A stretch of 64,000 nucleotides of DNA, taken from positions 2,170,001 to 2,234,000 of the forward strand of contig OZ244842.1 of assembly GCA_965220835.1 (NCBI GenBank), read 5' to 3'. The position numbers and the translations under genes were made by a program. The notes below the pieces were generated by a model, which was given only the letters and a program-made list of their open reading frames with translations, was not told where the DNA came from and searched no databases. Origin of the DNA: Azophilus sp965220835. GTDB lineage: Bacteria; Pseudomonadota; Gammaproteobacteria; Pseudomonadales; Azotimanducaceae. Below, piece by piece: positions 45,919 to 55,308 of the stretch. Within the stretch, counting starts at the first letter, position 1. Each line of letters begins with the position of its first letter.

Positions 45919-47699
45919 TGGGCGTAGGACCCCAATTGCGGAATGTGCACCACGGAGCGCTGCATGTCCCAGGCGTTGGTCGGACACCGCTCCGCGCACA
46001 GGCCGCAGTGCAGGCAGACGTCCTCGTCCTTGACCATCACCCGGCCCGTGGGCAGGTGGCCGGACACATAGAGGTCCTGCTCGCCGTTGACGGCCGGGGC
46101 CATCAGCCGCTGACGCAGCTCCGCCTCCTCGCCGTTTTCGGTGAAGGAGATGCAGTCCATGGGGCAGATGTCCACGCAGGCGTCGCATTCGATGCACAGC
46201 CGGTCCGTGAACACCGTCTGCACGTCGCAGTTCAGGCAGCGTTGCGCCTCCTTGGCCCCCAAACGCTTGTCGAAGCCGAGTTCCACTTCAATCTTGATGT
46301 TGCCCAAGGCTTGGCGCTTGTCCGCATGGGGCACCAGATAGCGCGCGGCGGGGTCGTGCTCGCTGTCGTAGCTCCACTCATGAATGCCCATCTTGGTGCT
46401 GATCAGGTTGACGCCCTCCGGGGGGCGGTCGGCTTTCAGGTCCTTGCCCTGACAGAACAGGTGAATGGAAATGGCGGCTTGGTGCGCATGGGCCGATGCC
46501 CAGATGATGTTCTCCGGGCCAAATGCCGAGTCCCCGCCGAAGAAGACCTTGGGGTGGGTTGATTGGAAGGTCACCTCGTCGAGCACCGGGCAATCCCACT
46601 TGTCGAACTGGATGCCGAGGTCCCGTTCAATCCACGGGCAGTGGTTCTCCTGGCCGATGGCCATAAGTATGTGGTCGGCCGGCAGGAACACGTCGTCCTC
46701 GCCGCTTGGTTCATAGCGCAGGCGCCCGTCGGCGCCCTCGACCGGCTTGACGCAGCCGAACAGGACGCCGGTCAGCTTGCCGTTCTGGTGGGTGAACGCC
46801 TTGGGCGGGCGGTTGTTGATGATGGGGATGCCCTCGCTCATGGCATCCTCCTTCTCCCAATCCGAGGCCTTCATCACCTCGAAGGCGGAGCGCACCACCA
46901 CCGTGACGCTGTCCGCGCCGAGCCGCTTGGAGGTGCGGCAGCAATCCATGGCGGTGTTGCCGCCGCCCATGACGATGACGTTGCCGGCTATGGCATCGGT
47001 GTGGCCGAAGGCGACGCTGGACAGCCAATCGATGCCGATTGAGATGTGCTCGTCCACCTCGTCGCGGCCCGGCAGTTGAAGATCCCGCCCCCGTGGAGCG
47101 CCGGTGCCGACGAAGTAGGCGTCGAAGTCCATCTCCAGCATCTCCTTCATGCTGGTGATCTCGTGGCCGAAGTGGCACTCGACGCCCATGTCGAGGATCA
47201 GGTCCACCTCCTCCTCGAGCACGTCCGCGGGCAGGCGGAAGGCCGGTATCTGGCTGCGCATCATGCCGCCGCCGGCCGGGTCCTTCTCGAACATGTGCAC
47301 TTCGTAGCCGAGGGGCAGCAGGTCTCGCGCCACCGCCAGCGACGCCGGCCCCGCCCCGAGCAGCGCAATGCGCTTGCCGTTCTTGGCGGTGGGCACCCGG
47401 GGCAGGTAGGGACGGATGTCGCCCTTGTGGTCCGCAGCCACCCGCTTCAGGCGACAGATGGCCACCGGTTTCTCCTCGGTGCGCACCCGGCGGCAGGCCG
47501 GTTCGCAGGGCCGGTCGCAGGTGCGGCCGAGAATGCCCGGGAAGACGTTGCTGTCCCAGTTGAGCATGTAGGCTTCGGTGTAGCGCTCCTGGGCGATCAG
47601 GCGAATGTACTCCGGCACGGGGGTATGCGCCGGGCAGGCCCACTGGCAGTCCACCACCTTGTGGAAGTAGTTGGGATCCTGAATGTTGGTGGGCTTCAT
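45915..47699 (-). CDS. GltD-like FAD/NAD(P) oxidoreductase with C-terminal ferredoxin domain
   Basis: 594 residues, first gene of the Kor operon. The N-terminal Fe-S domain has Cys18, 22, 61, 65 and 69 (DCQWACP, then RTCDRPCEPACRR). FAD binds at KRIALLGAGPASLAVARDLL and NAD(P)H at NVIVMGGGNTAMDCCRTSKR. Two C-terminal [4Fe-4S] motifs are CIECDACVDICPMDC and CLHCGLCAERCP. This is the glutamate-synthase small-subunit fold with an added ferredoxin. In this operon it most likely takes electrons from the oxidoreductase and passes them to NAD(P)+ (or the reverse), replacing a separate ferredoxin partner. Confidence 0.9.
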   Translation of the reverse strand: MKPTNIQDPNYFHKVVDCQWACPAHTPVPEYIRLIAQERYTEAYMLNWDSNVFPGILGRTCDRPCEPACRRVRTEEKPVAICRLKRVAADHKGDIRPYLPRVPTAKNGKRIALLGAGPASLAVARDLLPLGYEVHMFEKDPAGGGMMRSQIPAFRLPADVLEEEVDLILDMGVECHFGHEITSMKEMLEMDFDAYFVGTGAPRGRDLQLPGRDEVDEHISIGIDWLSSVAFGHTDAIAGNVIVMGGGNTAMDCCRTSKRLGADSVTVVVRSAFEVMKASDWEKEDAMSEGIPIINNRPPKAFTHQNGKLTGVLFGCVKPVEGADGRLRYEPSGEDDVFLPADHILMAIGQENHCPWIERDLGIQFDKWDCPVLDEVTFQSTHPKVFFGGDSAFGPENIIWASAHAHQAAISIHLFCQGKDLKADRPPEGVNLISTKMGIHEWSYDSEHDPAARYLVPHADKRQALGNIKIEVELGFDKRLGAKEAQRCLNCDVQTVFTDRLCIECDACVDICPMDCISFTENGEEAELRQRLMAPAVNGEQDLYVSGHLPTGRVMVKDEDVCLHCGLCAERCPTNAWDMQRSVVHIPQLGSYAQ

Positions 47700-47848
47700 G
47701 GCATCAACCGGCCACGCAAGGGCTGCGCCAAGGCAGTCCCGGCAAAGGAAGTTTCAAGACACTTCGATGGCAGCTTGTTCTAGCACGCGTTTTCGCACGC
47801 GCGCACTCTACCCCTTTGCGCAGCAGTTGGAAACAGTTACCGGTGTGC

Positions 47849-47985
47849 GTGCGCACCCGCGGGGCGGGTGCATTGGAGTTTCGCTAAAGCGAAACTCCCT
47901 GCGTGTTTGCCAGGCTGGGCCGAACTGCGTGCGTGCGCGCCCGCGGGGCGGGCGCGTTGGAGTTTCGCTAAAGCGAAACTCAGGG
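47849..47985. repeat. Double-hairpin repeat, two copies, between kor operon and mfd
   Basis: Copy 1 pairs GCACCCGCGGGGCGGGTGC (47852-47870) with TTGGAGTTTCGCTAAAGCGA (from 47873). Copy 2 pairs GCGCCCGCGGGGCGGGCGC (from about 47937) with the same text (from 47957). Differences in one arm of the first hairpin (ACCC/GGGT against GCCC/GGGC) are compensated in the other. The rest of the 401-base gap (47700-48100) must hold both divergent promoters. Confidence 0.85.
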
Positions 47986-48100
47986 GGCAGGGGTGTTTGC
48001 CAAGGTGAAGGGGCGTCTTGCAAAACGGGATTGGCTCGACATCGGAGTACAATGCCCTTCGAATTGCCACTTCACCTTCACTCACCACTAGCCAACTGCA

Positions 48101-51100
48101 ATGAGCTTCTCCGCAAATGCAATCCTGCCCGCCGACGCGCTGGCCGTTAAGCCTGGCGAACGCCTGTCGTGGGCCGGCTTGGCGGATGGGGCGGCCAGCT
48201 ACTTTGCGGCCCTGGCCGGGGCAGCGCACGCCGGCTTGACGCTGATTGCCACCAACAATGCCGCGGCGGCGGTTCGATGCCTTGAGGAAGTGCGCTTCTA
48301 CGCGCCGCCCGGCCTGGACATCCTGCATTTTCCCGCTTGGGAGACGCTGCCTTACGATGCCTTCTCGCCGCATCAAGACATCATTTCCGAACGGCTGGCC
48401 ACCCTGCGCCGGCTGCCCGCCATCGAACAGGGCATCTTGGTGGTGCCGGCGGCCACGCTCATGCAGCGGCTGCCGCCACGGGCCTTCATCGACGGTCAAG
48501 CCCTTTCCCTCAAGGTCGGGGCGCACTTCGACCTGCACGCTGAGCGGGCGCGGCTGGAGGCAGCGGGCTACCTGGCGGTGGATACGGTGGCCCATCGCGG
48601 CGAGTTCGCCGTTCGCGGGTCGCTGATGGACATCTTTCCCATGGGGCTGGGCAACCCGGTGCGCATCGACCTCTTTGACATGGAAATCGACACCTTGCGC
48701 ACCTTCGATGTCGAAACCCAAATGACCATCGAACAGGTGCCGAGCATCGACGTGCTGCCGGCCAAGGAGTTTCCCTTCGACGCCGCCAGCATCGCCCGCT
48801 TCCGCAACAACTGGCACGAGGCCTTCGACGTGGACGTGCGTCGCTGCAGCGTCTACCAGGACGTCTCCGCCAACCTGTCGCCGAATGGGGTGGAGTGCTA
48901 CCTGCCGCTGTTTTTTGGCCGCGACGGGCTGGCCACCCTGTTCGACTATCTGCCGGCCAACACCCTCATCCTGCAGCAAGCGGGGATGGCTGACGCCGTG
49001 GAGCAGTTCTGGAGCCTCGTCTCCAGCCGCCACCAAAGCCTGGCCCATGACATCGAGCGGCCCCTGCTGGCGCCCGAGGCCCTGTTTCTGAACCCGGAGG
49101 GGCTTAACCAGCACCTCAACCAGAAGCCGAGAATCGCCTTGGGGCCGGACTTCAAGCATCGCCTGCAATTCGACTGTCCGCCGTTGCCGCCGCTGGAGGC
49201 CAACGCCCGAATGAAGGAGCCTGCCCAAGCACTGCTGGGCTTGGTCGCGGAGCAGGCTGATGCGCGGTTTCTGTTCACCGCGGAGAGCGCTGGCCGACGC
49301 ACCTTGCTGGAGGAGTTCCTGGCCCACGCCGGCATCCGCACCCAGGACTGCGCGGGCTGGCTGGACTTTTGCGCCCGTGACTGTCAATTCGGCCTGGCCG
49401 TGGCCCCCATCGACCGCGGTCTGCGGCTAAATGGGGATTACCTCAAGCCGACCAGCCAGCCCACCGGCGCCGAAGACGGCTTTAGCGACAGCTTCATCCC
49501 GCAGTCACGCGGCCTGGGCGGTGCACTGGTCATCACCGAGAGCCAGATCTTCGGGCATGGGCCCGCCACCGACCGCGCCAGCGGCACGCGCACGGTGGAC
49601 CCGGAGCAGGTGATCCGCAACCTCACCGAATTGTCCATCGGCTCGCCAGTGGTTCACGAGGAGCACGGCATCGGCCGCTACCGAGGCCTGCAAACGTTGG
49701 ACGTGGACGGCGCGCAAAGCGAGTTCCTCACCTTGGAGTACGCCGACGGCGCCAAGCTCTACGTGCCGGTCACCGCGCTGCACCTCATCTCCCGCTACGC
49801 CGGGGCGGACGAGGAGTTGGCGCCCCTGCACCGCTTGGGTTCGGACCAGTGGGAGAAGGTGCGGCGCAAGGCTGCGGAGAAGGCGGTGGACGTGGCCGCC
49901 GAGCTGCTCGACCTGTCCGCCCGGCGCGCCGCCCGGGTGGCGCCGGCGCTGCGTTGCGAGGCGGCGGAGTACGAGCGCTTTGCCCGCCAGTTTCCCTTCG
50001 ACCTCACCGCCGACCAAGCTGACGCCATCGATGCGGTGTTGGCGGACATCGGTTCGGAAAAGTCCACGGACCGGCTGATCTGCGGCGACGTGGGCTTCGG
50101 CAAGACCGAAGTCGCCATGCGGGCGGCGTTCGTGGCGGTGCAAAGCGGCCGCCAAGTGGCCGTGCTCACGCCCACCACCTTGCTGGCGCAGCAGCACTTC
50201 GACACCTTCCAAGACCGCTTCGCCGACTGGCCAGTGCACATCGAAGTGGTTTCCCGGCTGCGCAGTGGCGGCGAAGTCAAGGACATCGGCAAACGCCTGT
50301 CCGCTGGCCAGATCGACATTCTGATCGGCACCCATCGGCTGCTCGGCGCCGGGCTGGACTTCAAGAACCTGGGGCTGATCGTCATTGACGAGGAGCACCG
50401 GTTCGGGGTCCGCCAGAAGGAGCGCTTGCGGGCGCTGCGCGCTGAAGTGGACGTGGTCACCCTCACTGCCACCCCCATCCCACGCACCTTGAACCTGGCC
50501 TTGGGGGGCTTGCGCGACCTGTCGATCATCGCCACACCACCGGCCAAGCGGCTGTCCATCAACACCTTTGTGCATGAGAAGCGCAACCACATCATTCGCG
50601 AAGCGCTGAACCGGGAGTTGATGCGCGGCGGCCAGGTCTTCTACGTCCACAACCAAGTGCGCACCATCCACCAAGCCGCGGACGCGGTGCAGGCGCTGGT
50701 CCCGGATGCCCGAGTGGGCGTCGGCCACGGCCAGATGGGCAAGCGGCAGCTCGAAGGGGTGATGAACGACTTCCACCACCGCCGGGTCAACGTGCTGGTC
50801 TGCACCACCATCATCGAGAACGGCATCGACATCCCCAACGCCAACACCATCATCATCGAGCGGGCGGACAAGTTCGGACTTGCCCAACTGCACCAACTGC
50901 GCGGGCGGGTGGGGCGCTCCCACCGGCAAGCCTACGCCTATCTGCTGACGCCCCACCCGACCGCCATGACGCCGGATGCGGCCAAGCGGCTGCTGGCCAT
51001 CGAGGCCGCGGGTGAGTTGGGGGTTGGCTTCACGCTGGCCACCCAGGATCTGGAAATTCGCGGTGCCGGCGAGCTGCTCGGCGCCGAGCAGTCCGGGCAG

Positions 51101-51676
51101 ATCGAATCCGTGGGGTTCAGCCTCTACATGCAAATGCTCGACCGCGCCGTCAAGGCCATTCAGGCGGGCAATCCGCCGGACATGGCGCAGCCCTTCACGC
51201 CGGTCAGCCGGGAGGTCAACCTGCACTGCGGCACGCTGATCCCCGAGGACTACCTGCCCGACGTGCACCTGCGGCTGATCATGTACAAGCGCATCAGCGC
51301 CGCCGCCAGCCAAGGCCAACTCGATGAACTGCGCGCGGAGATGATCGACCGCTTCGGGCGCTTGCCGCCGCCACTGGCGCAACTGTTTCAGGTGACTGCC
51401 CTGAAGCTGCGGCTGACGCCACTGGGCATCACCCGGTTCGAACTCGGCGAGCGGGGCGGCAAGGTTGAATTCAGCGACACCACCCCAGTCAACCCGGCAA
51501 GCGTCATCGCGCTGGTGCAAGGCAGCCCCTCCACCTACAAGCTGACGGGCGGCACCGTGCTGCGCATCACGCACGGCATGGCGGACTTGGCAGCCCGCTT
51601 GGCGTTCGCCGATGAGCTGTTGGCCGCGCTGGCGCCGGAAACACCCATCGTCAACGCAGCGGCAGCCGGCGGATGA
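48101..51676 (+). CDS. mfd: Transcription-repair coupling factor Mfd
   Basis: 1191 residues. Displaces RNA polymerase stalled at lesions and recruits UvrA. Domains in order: UvrB-homology region (LDILHFPAWETLPYDAFSPH), the RNA polymerase-interacting CarD-like domain (SPVVHEEHGIGRYRGLQTLD), RecG-like translocase with Walker A (LICGDVGFGKTEVAMRAAFV) and DEEH box (LGLIVIDEEHRFGVRQKERL), helicase motif VI (ADKFGLAQLHQLRGRVGRSH), and a C-terminal TRCF domain. The length is normal. It overlaps csiV by four bases. Confidence 0.97.
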   Translation: MSFSANAILPADALAVKPGERLSWAGLADGAASYFAALAGAAHAGLTLIATNNAAAAVRCLEEVRFYAPPGLDILHFPAWETLPYDAFSPHQDIISERLATLRRLPAIEQGILVVPAATLMQRLPPRAFIDGQALSLKVGAHFDLHAERARLEAAGYLAVDTVAHRGEFAVRGSLMDIFPMGLGNPVRIDLFDMEIDTLRTFDVETQMTIEQVPSIDVLPAKEFPFDAASIARFRNNWHEAFDVDVRRCSVYQDVSANLSPNGVECYLPLFFGRDGLATLFDYLPANTLILQQAGMADAVEQFWSLVSSRHQSLAHDIERPLLAPEALFLNPEGLNQHLNQKPRIALGPDFKHRLQFDCPPLPPLEANARMKEPAQALLGLVAEQADARFLFTAESAGRRTLLEEFLAHAGIRTQDCAGWLDFCARDCQFGLAVAPIDRGLRLNGDYLKPTSQPTGAEDGFSDSFIPQSRGLGGALVITESQIFGHGPATDRASGTRTVDPEQVIRNLTELSIGSPVVHEEHGIGRYRGLQTLDVDGAQSEFLTLEYADGAKLYVPVTALHLISRYAGADEELAPLHRLGSDQWEKVRRKAAEKAVDVAAELLDLSARRAARVAPALRCEAAEYERFARQFPFDLTADQADAIDAVLADIGSEKSTDRLICGDVGFGKTEVAMRAAFVAVQSGRQVAVLTPTTLLAQQHFDTFQDRFADWPVHIEVVSRLRSGGEVKDIGKRLSAGQIDILIGTHRLLGAGLDFKNLGLIVIDEEHRFGVRQKERLRALRAEVDVVTLTATPIPRTLNLALGGLRDLSIIATPPAKRLSINTFVHEKRNHIIREALNRELMRGGQVFYVHNQVRTIHQAADAVQALVPDARVGVGHGQMGKRQLEGVMNDFHHRRVNVLVCTTIIENGIDIPNANTIIIERADKFGLAQLHQLRGRVGRSHRQAYAYLLTPHPTAMTPDAAKRLLAIEAAGELGVGFTLATQDLEIRGAGELLGAEQSGQIESVGFSLYMQMLDRAVKAIQAGNPPDMAQPFTPVSREVNLHCGTLIPEDYLPDVHLRLIMYKRISAAASQGQLDELRAEMIDRFGRLPPPLAQLFQVTALKLRLTPLGITRFELGERGGKVEFSDTTPVNPASVIALVQGSPSTYKLTGGTVLRITHGMADLAARLAFADELLAALAPETPIVNAAAAGG

Positions 51677-52740
51677 AGCGCCCCCGCGTTTGGCTAAGCG
51701 GGCTGGCGGTGTTGGCCGCCCTGCCCGTCGCCGCCAAGGTCGATGACCCGAACGACCTGATCCACGGGCGCTGGTACGCCACCGAAGTGATCATCTTTGA
51801 GCGCGCCCAACCCGCCGATCCAGGTCCAGAGGCCTTGGTCTGGGAAGGCGGGCGCGCTTGGCCCGCCACGACGCGCGCCTTCCAAGAGCCCGAGCCTTGG
51901 CGCATTGCCAGCCTCGACCCGCTGACCCGCGCCTGCCTTGAGTTTCCCCGTCTTGAACTGGCATTGAAGGAGCCTCAGCCTGGGGAGCGCGAGGGGTTCG
52001 CCCCTCGCATGAATGAGCCTCAGCCCGGGGAGCGCGAGGGGTTCGCCCCTCGCATGAATGAGCCTCGGCCTGGGGAGCGCGAGGGCGGCTCGGCCCTGCC
52101 AGAGCCGATCGCGGCAGTTCTCAATCCGCCGCCAGCCATCGATCCACGCCTTGCGCCGCACCCCTTGCTCGACCTGCTCAGCACCGCCGCCCGCCAGCAA
52201 GAGGCGCTGCGCCGCCAGAGCTACCGTTGGTTGCCGCAGCGAACCCACACGCTGGGGGCCCACGCGCGGCGCCTGCGCAACACGCCAGGGCTGGACATCA
52301 TCTGGCACGGGAGGTGGCTGCAGCCCGTGCCAAGCCGCGCAGCCGGCGAACCCCTGATGCTGGCCGCGCAAGCCACGCCAAGCCAAGGCCGCCTGTCCGG
52401 GACGCTGCAAATCACCCTTGGCCGCTTCCTCCACTTCGGCGCCAAACTGTGGCTGGAACAGGCCATCGGGAAGCCATGCCCCAAGCCACCGGAAGGGCAG
52501 CCGCCGAGGGCGGAAGTTGCGTCATGTGACAACCCTGACCCGCGATCTCGGCAGCTAGAGGGCGAAGCAGCCGCCATCCCCTACATGCGCCTCGACCAGA
52601 CCCGCACCATGCGCAGCGGTGAATTGCACTACATTGACCACCCCCGAATGGGCGTTTTGGTGCGCGTCGACCCGATACCGGCCTCCGCCGCCTTGGAGGA
52701 GGCGCTGGAGACCTGGCGCCAGTCGATAATGGCACTCTAG
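51673..52740 (+). CDS. csiV: CsiV-family protein, with a repeat insertion
   Basis: 355 residues, exported (signal RVWLSGLAVLAALPVAAKVD). Family marks are RWYATEVIIFERAQP near the N-terminus, FLHFGAKLWLEQAI, and RTMRSGELHYIDHPRMGVLV near the C-terminus, as in CsiV, a periplasmic peptidoglycan-associated protein encoded next to mfd in gammaproteobacteria. Between them, residues about 100-139 are three translated copies of a 45-nt hairpin repeat (KEPQPGEREGFAPRMN...) not expected in the family. The ATGA overlap with mfd indicates coupled translation. Confidence 0.82.
   Translation: MKRPRVWLSGLAVLAALPVAAKVDDPNDLIHGRWYATEVIIFERAQPADPGPEALVWEGGRAWPATTRAFQEPEPWRIASLDPLTRACLEFPRLELALKEPQPGEREGFAPRMNEPQPGEREGFAPRMNEPRPGEREGGSALPEPIAAVLNPPPAIDPRLAPHPLLDLLSTAARQQEALRRQSYRWLPQRTHTLGAHARRLRNTPGLDIIWHGRWLQPVPSRAAGEPLMLAAQATPSQGRLSGTLQITLGRFLHFGAKLWLEQAIGKPCPKPPEGQPPRAEVASCDNPDPRSRQLEGEAAAIPYMRLDQTRTMRSGELHYIDHPRMGVLVRVDPIPASAALEEALETWRQSIMAL
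51973..52087 (+). repeat. 45-nt hairpin repeat inside csiV
   Basis: Units at 51973-52017, 52018-52062 and a partial third at 52063-52087. Each full unit has CCTCAGCCTGGGGAGCGCGA and a perfect stem, GCGAGGGG-TTCG-CCCCTCGC. Same core and same 45-nt period as in the P450 gene at 4426, but one base is added before GGGG and one in the loop. The reading frame therefore differs (PQPGEREGFAPRMN here, PQPGSARGNPSQEK there). Confidence 0.88.
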
Positions 52741-52930
52741 GCTGCTTTAGCTATTGCCGCCCATCGCGGCACAGCCCCGCTGCCATGTCTGAAGACCGCC
52801 CCTTAATCAGCGCCTCCATGATGGCGCTTTTGGTCTTGGGGCACAGCCCTGCCACCATGCCGGAAGACCGCCCGGCGACCACCGGCTGCAAACCGCTCCC
52901 GGCGGTTCGTTACTGCGCAGCGGCGCTGTT

Positions 52931-54406
52931 CTAGGCCGGCTCGCGCTTGCTGCGGATATCCACGCCATGCGCCCAAGTGGCGTGGGTGCCGCTGGAGATG
53001 CGGTGCGGCAGCATAATGCGGCACACCGGTTCAGCCGCCATGGTGCTGGCATCGTACAGCACGCATTCGGAACGGTCTTCGTTCATGTCGGTGATGAAGG
53101 TCACTAGGTAGCCCTCGTCCTCTGCAGTTGCGCCAACGCGCGGGGCGAAGCCGCCTTCACTGCCGTAGCGGCCTTCGCCGAAGGAAACCGACGCCGTGCT
53201 CCCGGACTGGAGATCGTGCTTGATGAAGCCGTTGAAGAGGAACCAGCCGGGTTCGTTGAACGTGCTGTAGGCGTAGCGGTAAGCGCGCCCCGCGTGACGC
53301 TGGTTGATGGTGCCGAATTCCAGCGTGCGGTCGTCCAAGCGCTCTTCCACGGTGGCACCGGTTTGCAGGTTGAAGCGCCAGCGATGCAGCCGCGGCGCCA
53401 TCAGGCCCACGTCGAGGTAAGCCATCATGCGCGCGTAGCCCGGCGGTGCCGTGGGGTGGCTGCGCGGTTCCGGATGCTCCTGGAAGTAGCCGTCCAGGAT
53501 GACCTCTTGGCCGTCCTCCCAAGCATTGACCCAATGCAGCACGTAGGTGGGTTCGGCCTCAAACCAGCGAATCTCCTCCGGCTGCCCCAGGCGGGGGAGG
53601 ATGCCGAAGCGGCTGGGCAAGTCCCGGTGCATGCGCACCACATGGTGGCCTTGCTTCAGGCGTTCCGCGTCCCAGAAGAGCGGCAGATCGTTGAAGATGG
53701 CGTAGTTTTCGGTGAACGCCATGTCGTGGGGCAGGCGCGGCCCGGGCAGGGGAATCGGCACCAAGTGCTTGAGCCGGTTGTCCGCGCCGACCACGCCGTA
53801 GTGCATGTGGGGCGCCTGTTTGCTGTAGTTGAAGAACAGCAGCTCGCCGCTGTGCTCGTCCAGCTTCGGATGCGCCGATATGCCCTGTTCCGGCACCCAC
53901 TGCTCGGTGCCGAGCTGCTCCAGCGTGTACGGGTCGAGGCGGTAGCCCTCGCCGCATTGATAGAACGTCGAAAGGGCCATGCCGGCATGCACGATGACAT
54001 CGGTGGACGAGGCGTCCTTGAGCCCGCCTTGGGCGCCCCATCCCGGCCGCTCCGAGCGCGATGGCGGCTCCATTAGCCCGGCCCAGAGCGAGCGGCCCGC
54101 AGCCTGCTCCGCCGCAAAGCCCGCTGTGCGCACGAAGCGGTTGCGGTACGCCGCACGGCCCTGGGCAAAGCTCATGGCGTGCAGCATGCCGTCGCCATCG
54201 AACGGATGATAGCGGCCAATGGGTTCGTGGATCGGGTTCTCCGTGTTGCGCAGGTACACGCCGTCAATGTCATCGGGTATTTCGCCGACCACCGCCATGT
54301 CGGCGGCATCATACTCATCGTAGTTCGGGGTCCAGGCGCCGGTGAGGTAGGGGTGGTCGCCTGGATCCAAGTCGGACTCTATGCGGTTTACTAGGGTGGC
54401 TGGCAT
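52931..54406 (-). CDS. Carotenoid cleavage oxygenase family protein
   Basis: About 491 residues of the Fe(II) seven-bladed-propeller family that splits carotenoids, stilbenes or lignin-derived alkenes. Four His ligands can be placed: GISAHPKLDEHSGELLFFNY, LPHDMAFTENYAIF, YVLHWVNAWEDG, and the C-terminal HATWAHGVDIRS. DGVYLRNTENPIHEP and YHPFDGDGMLHAMSFAQG are standard N-terminal blocks. ATG 54406 follows AAGGTGAAAATGAC. Only about 30% alike by eye to the second oxygenase at 58001, so probably a different substrate. Confidence 0.9.
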   Translation of the reverse strand: MPATLVNRIESDLDPGDHPYLTGAWTPNYDEYDAADMAVVGEIPDDIDGVYLRNTENPIHEPIGRYHPFDGDGMLHAMSFAQGRAAYRNRFVRTAGFAAEQAAGRSLWAGLMEPPSRSERPGWGAQGGLKDASSTDVIVHAGMALSTFYQCGEGYRLDPYTLEQLGTEQWVPEQGISAHPKLDEHSGELLFFNYSKQAPHMHYGVVGADNRLKHLVPIPLPGPRLPHDMAFTENYAIFNDLPLFWDAERLKQGHHVVRMHRDLPSRFGILPRLGQPEEIRWFEAEPTYVLHWVNAWEDGQEVILDGYFQEHPEPRSHPTAPPGYARMMAYLDVGLMAPRLHRWRFNLQTGATVEERLDDRTLEFGTINQRHAGRAYRYAYSTFNEPGWFLFNGFIKHDLQSGSTASVSFGEGRYGSEGGFAPRVGATAEDEGYLVTFITDMNEDRSECVLYDASTMAAEPVCRIMLPHRISSGTHATWAHGVDIRSKREPA

Positions 54407-54576
54407 GTCATTTTCACCTTCGGTTGACGCCTCATTCAAAGGCGGAGGGGAGTTCAACGCCATAGCTGGCCGGAGGCCCGCACGGCCAGCCTAGCATGGC
54501 TGGTCTGGGGTGTGTAGATTCAGGTGGGTTTCCAAGCCCTCAGGTTGGCTGGCGCGAAAATCCGCGCACGCTGCCC

Positions 54577-55308
54577 CTACGCTTGAATCAGCAGAGCCTC
54601 CAGCAGCCGCATGACCGCGGCGAAACCGCGCTCGGCGGCGCGCTCGAAGCCGTCCATGTCGATTTGACTCGGGTCATCGCCGCGGCCGGCGGCGGCGTTG
54701 ACGACGATGCACAGGCTTGCCATGGGCAGCCCGAGCTCCCGGGCCAAACCCGCTTCCGGCATCCCGGTCATGCCCACCACCGTGCAGCCATCCCGGTCCA
54801 GGCGGTCGATTTCGGCAGCGGACTCCAGCCGCGGCCCTTGGGTGGCGCCATAAACGCCCCCCGCCACCAAATCCACGCCAGCCACACGGGCGGCCTCTGC
54901 CAGGGCGCTGTTGAGGTCATCGTCATAGGGGCGGGTGAAGTCAACGTGGGTGGCACCGGTTTCATCGAATGTGTGCGCCCGGCCCCAAGTGTAGTCGATG
55001 ATTTGGCGGGGAGCGGCCAAGTCCCCCGGCCGCAGCGCCCGGTCGATGCCGCCCACGGCGTACACGGCAATCAGGCGCTCCGCGCCCAGCTTCTTGAGCA
55101 GCCAGAGGTTGGCCCGGTAGTTGATGACATGGGGCGCAAGCTGGCGCGGCTCGCCGTGACGATAGGACACCACAAGCCCATGGCCGCCCACGCGCCCCTC
55201 AAAGAAGCCATCCGCAGCCGGCCCATAAGGGGTGTCGAGCCCGCCGATGCGTTCGAAACCGCCGGGCAGGGAAACCTCGCCGGAACCAATGATGAGTCCG
55301 GTGGTCAT
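54577..55308 (-). CDS. S-methyl-5'-thioinosine/methylthioadenosine phosphorylase family
   Basis: 243 residues. Purine nucleoside phosphorylase fold of the MTAP/MTIP branch: LIIGSGEVSLPGGFERIGGL at the N-terminus, VISYRHG-type phosphate loop (LVVSYRHGEPRQLAPHVINY), GGVYGATQGPRLESAAEIDR, and the substrate block VVGMTGMPEAGLARELG. Next to a hypoxanthine phosphoribosyltransferase gene it is best read as methylthioinosine phosphorylase, releasing hypoxanthine for salvage, but MTAP cannot be excluded. ATG 55308 overlaps the previous stop (TGATG). Confidence 0.85.
   Translation of the reverse strand: MTTGLIIGSGEVSLPGGFERIGGLDTPYGPAADGFFEGRVGGHGLVVSYRHGEPRQLAPHVINYRANLWLLKKLGAERLIAVYAVGGIDRALRPGDLAAPRQIIDYTWGRAHTFDETGATHVDFTRPYDDDLNSALAEAARVAGVDLVAGGVYGATQGPRLESAAEIDRLDRDGCTVVGMTGMPEAGLARELGLPMASLCIVVNAAAGRGDDPSQIDMDGFERAAERGFAAVMRLLEALLIQA

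Noticed and set aside
43040..47699. Indolepyruvate or pyruvate:ferredoxin oxidoreductase instead of Kor type
   Set aside because: The fused gamma/alpha layout and the alpha-subunit segment near DGDGIGQRTLPG fit the 2-oxoglutarate-type family better, though the substrate is not proven.
49505..51574. 689-codon leftward frame antisense to mfd
   Set aside because: A shadow of the highly conserved Mfd coding sequence; no recognisable domain.
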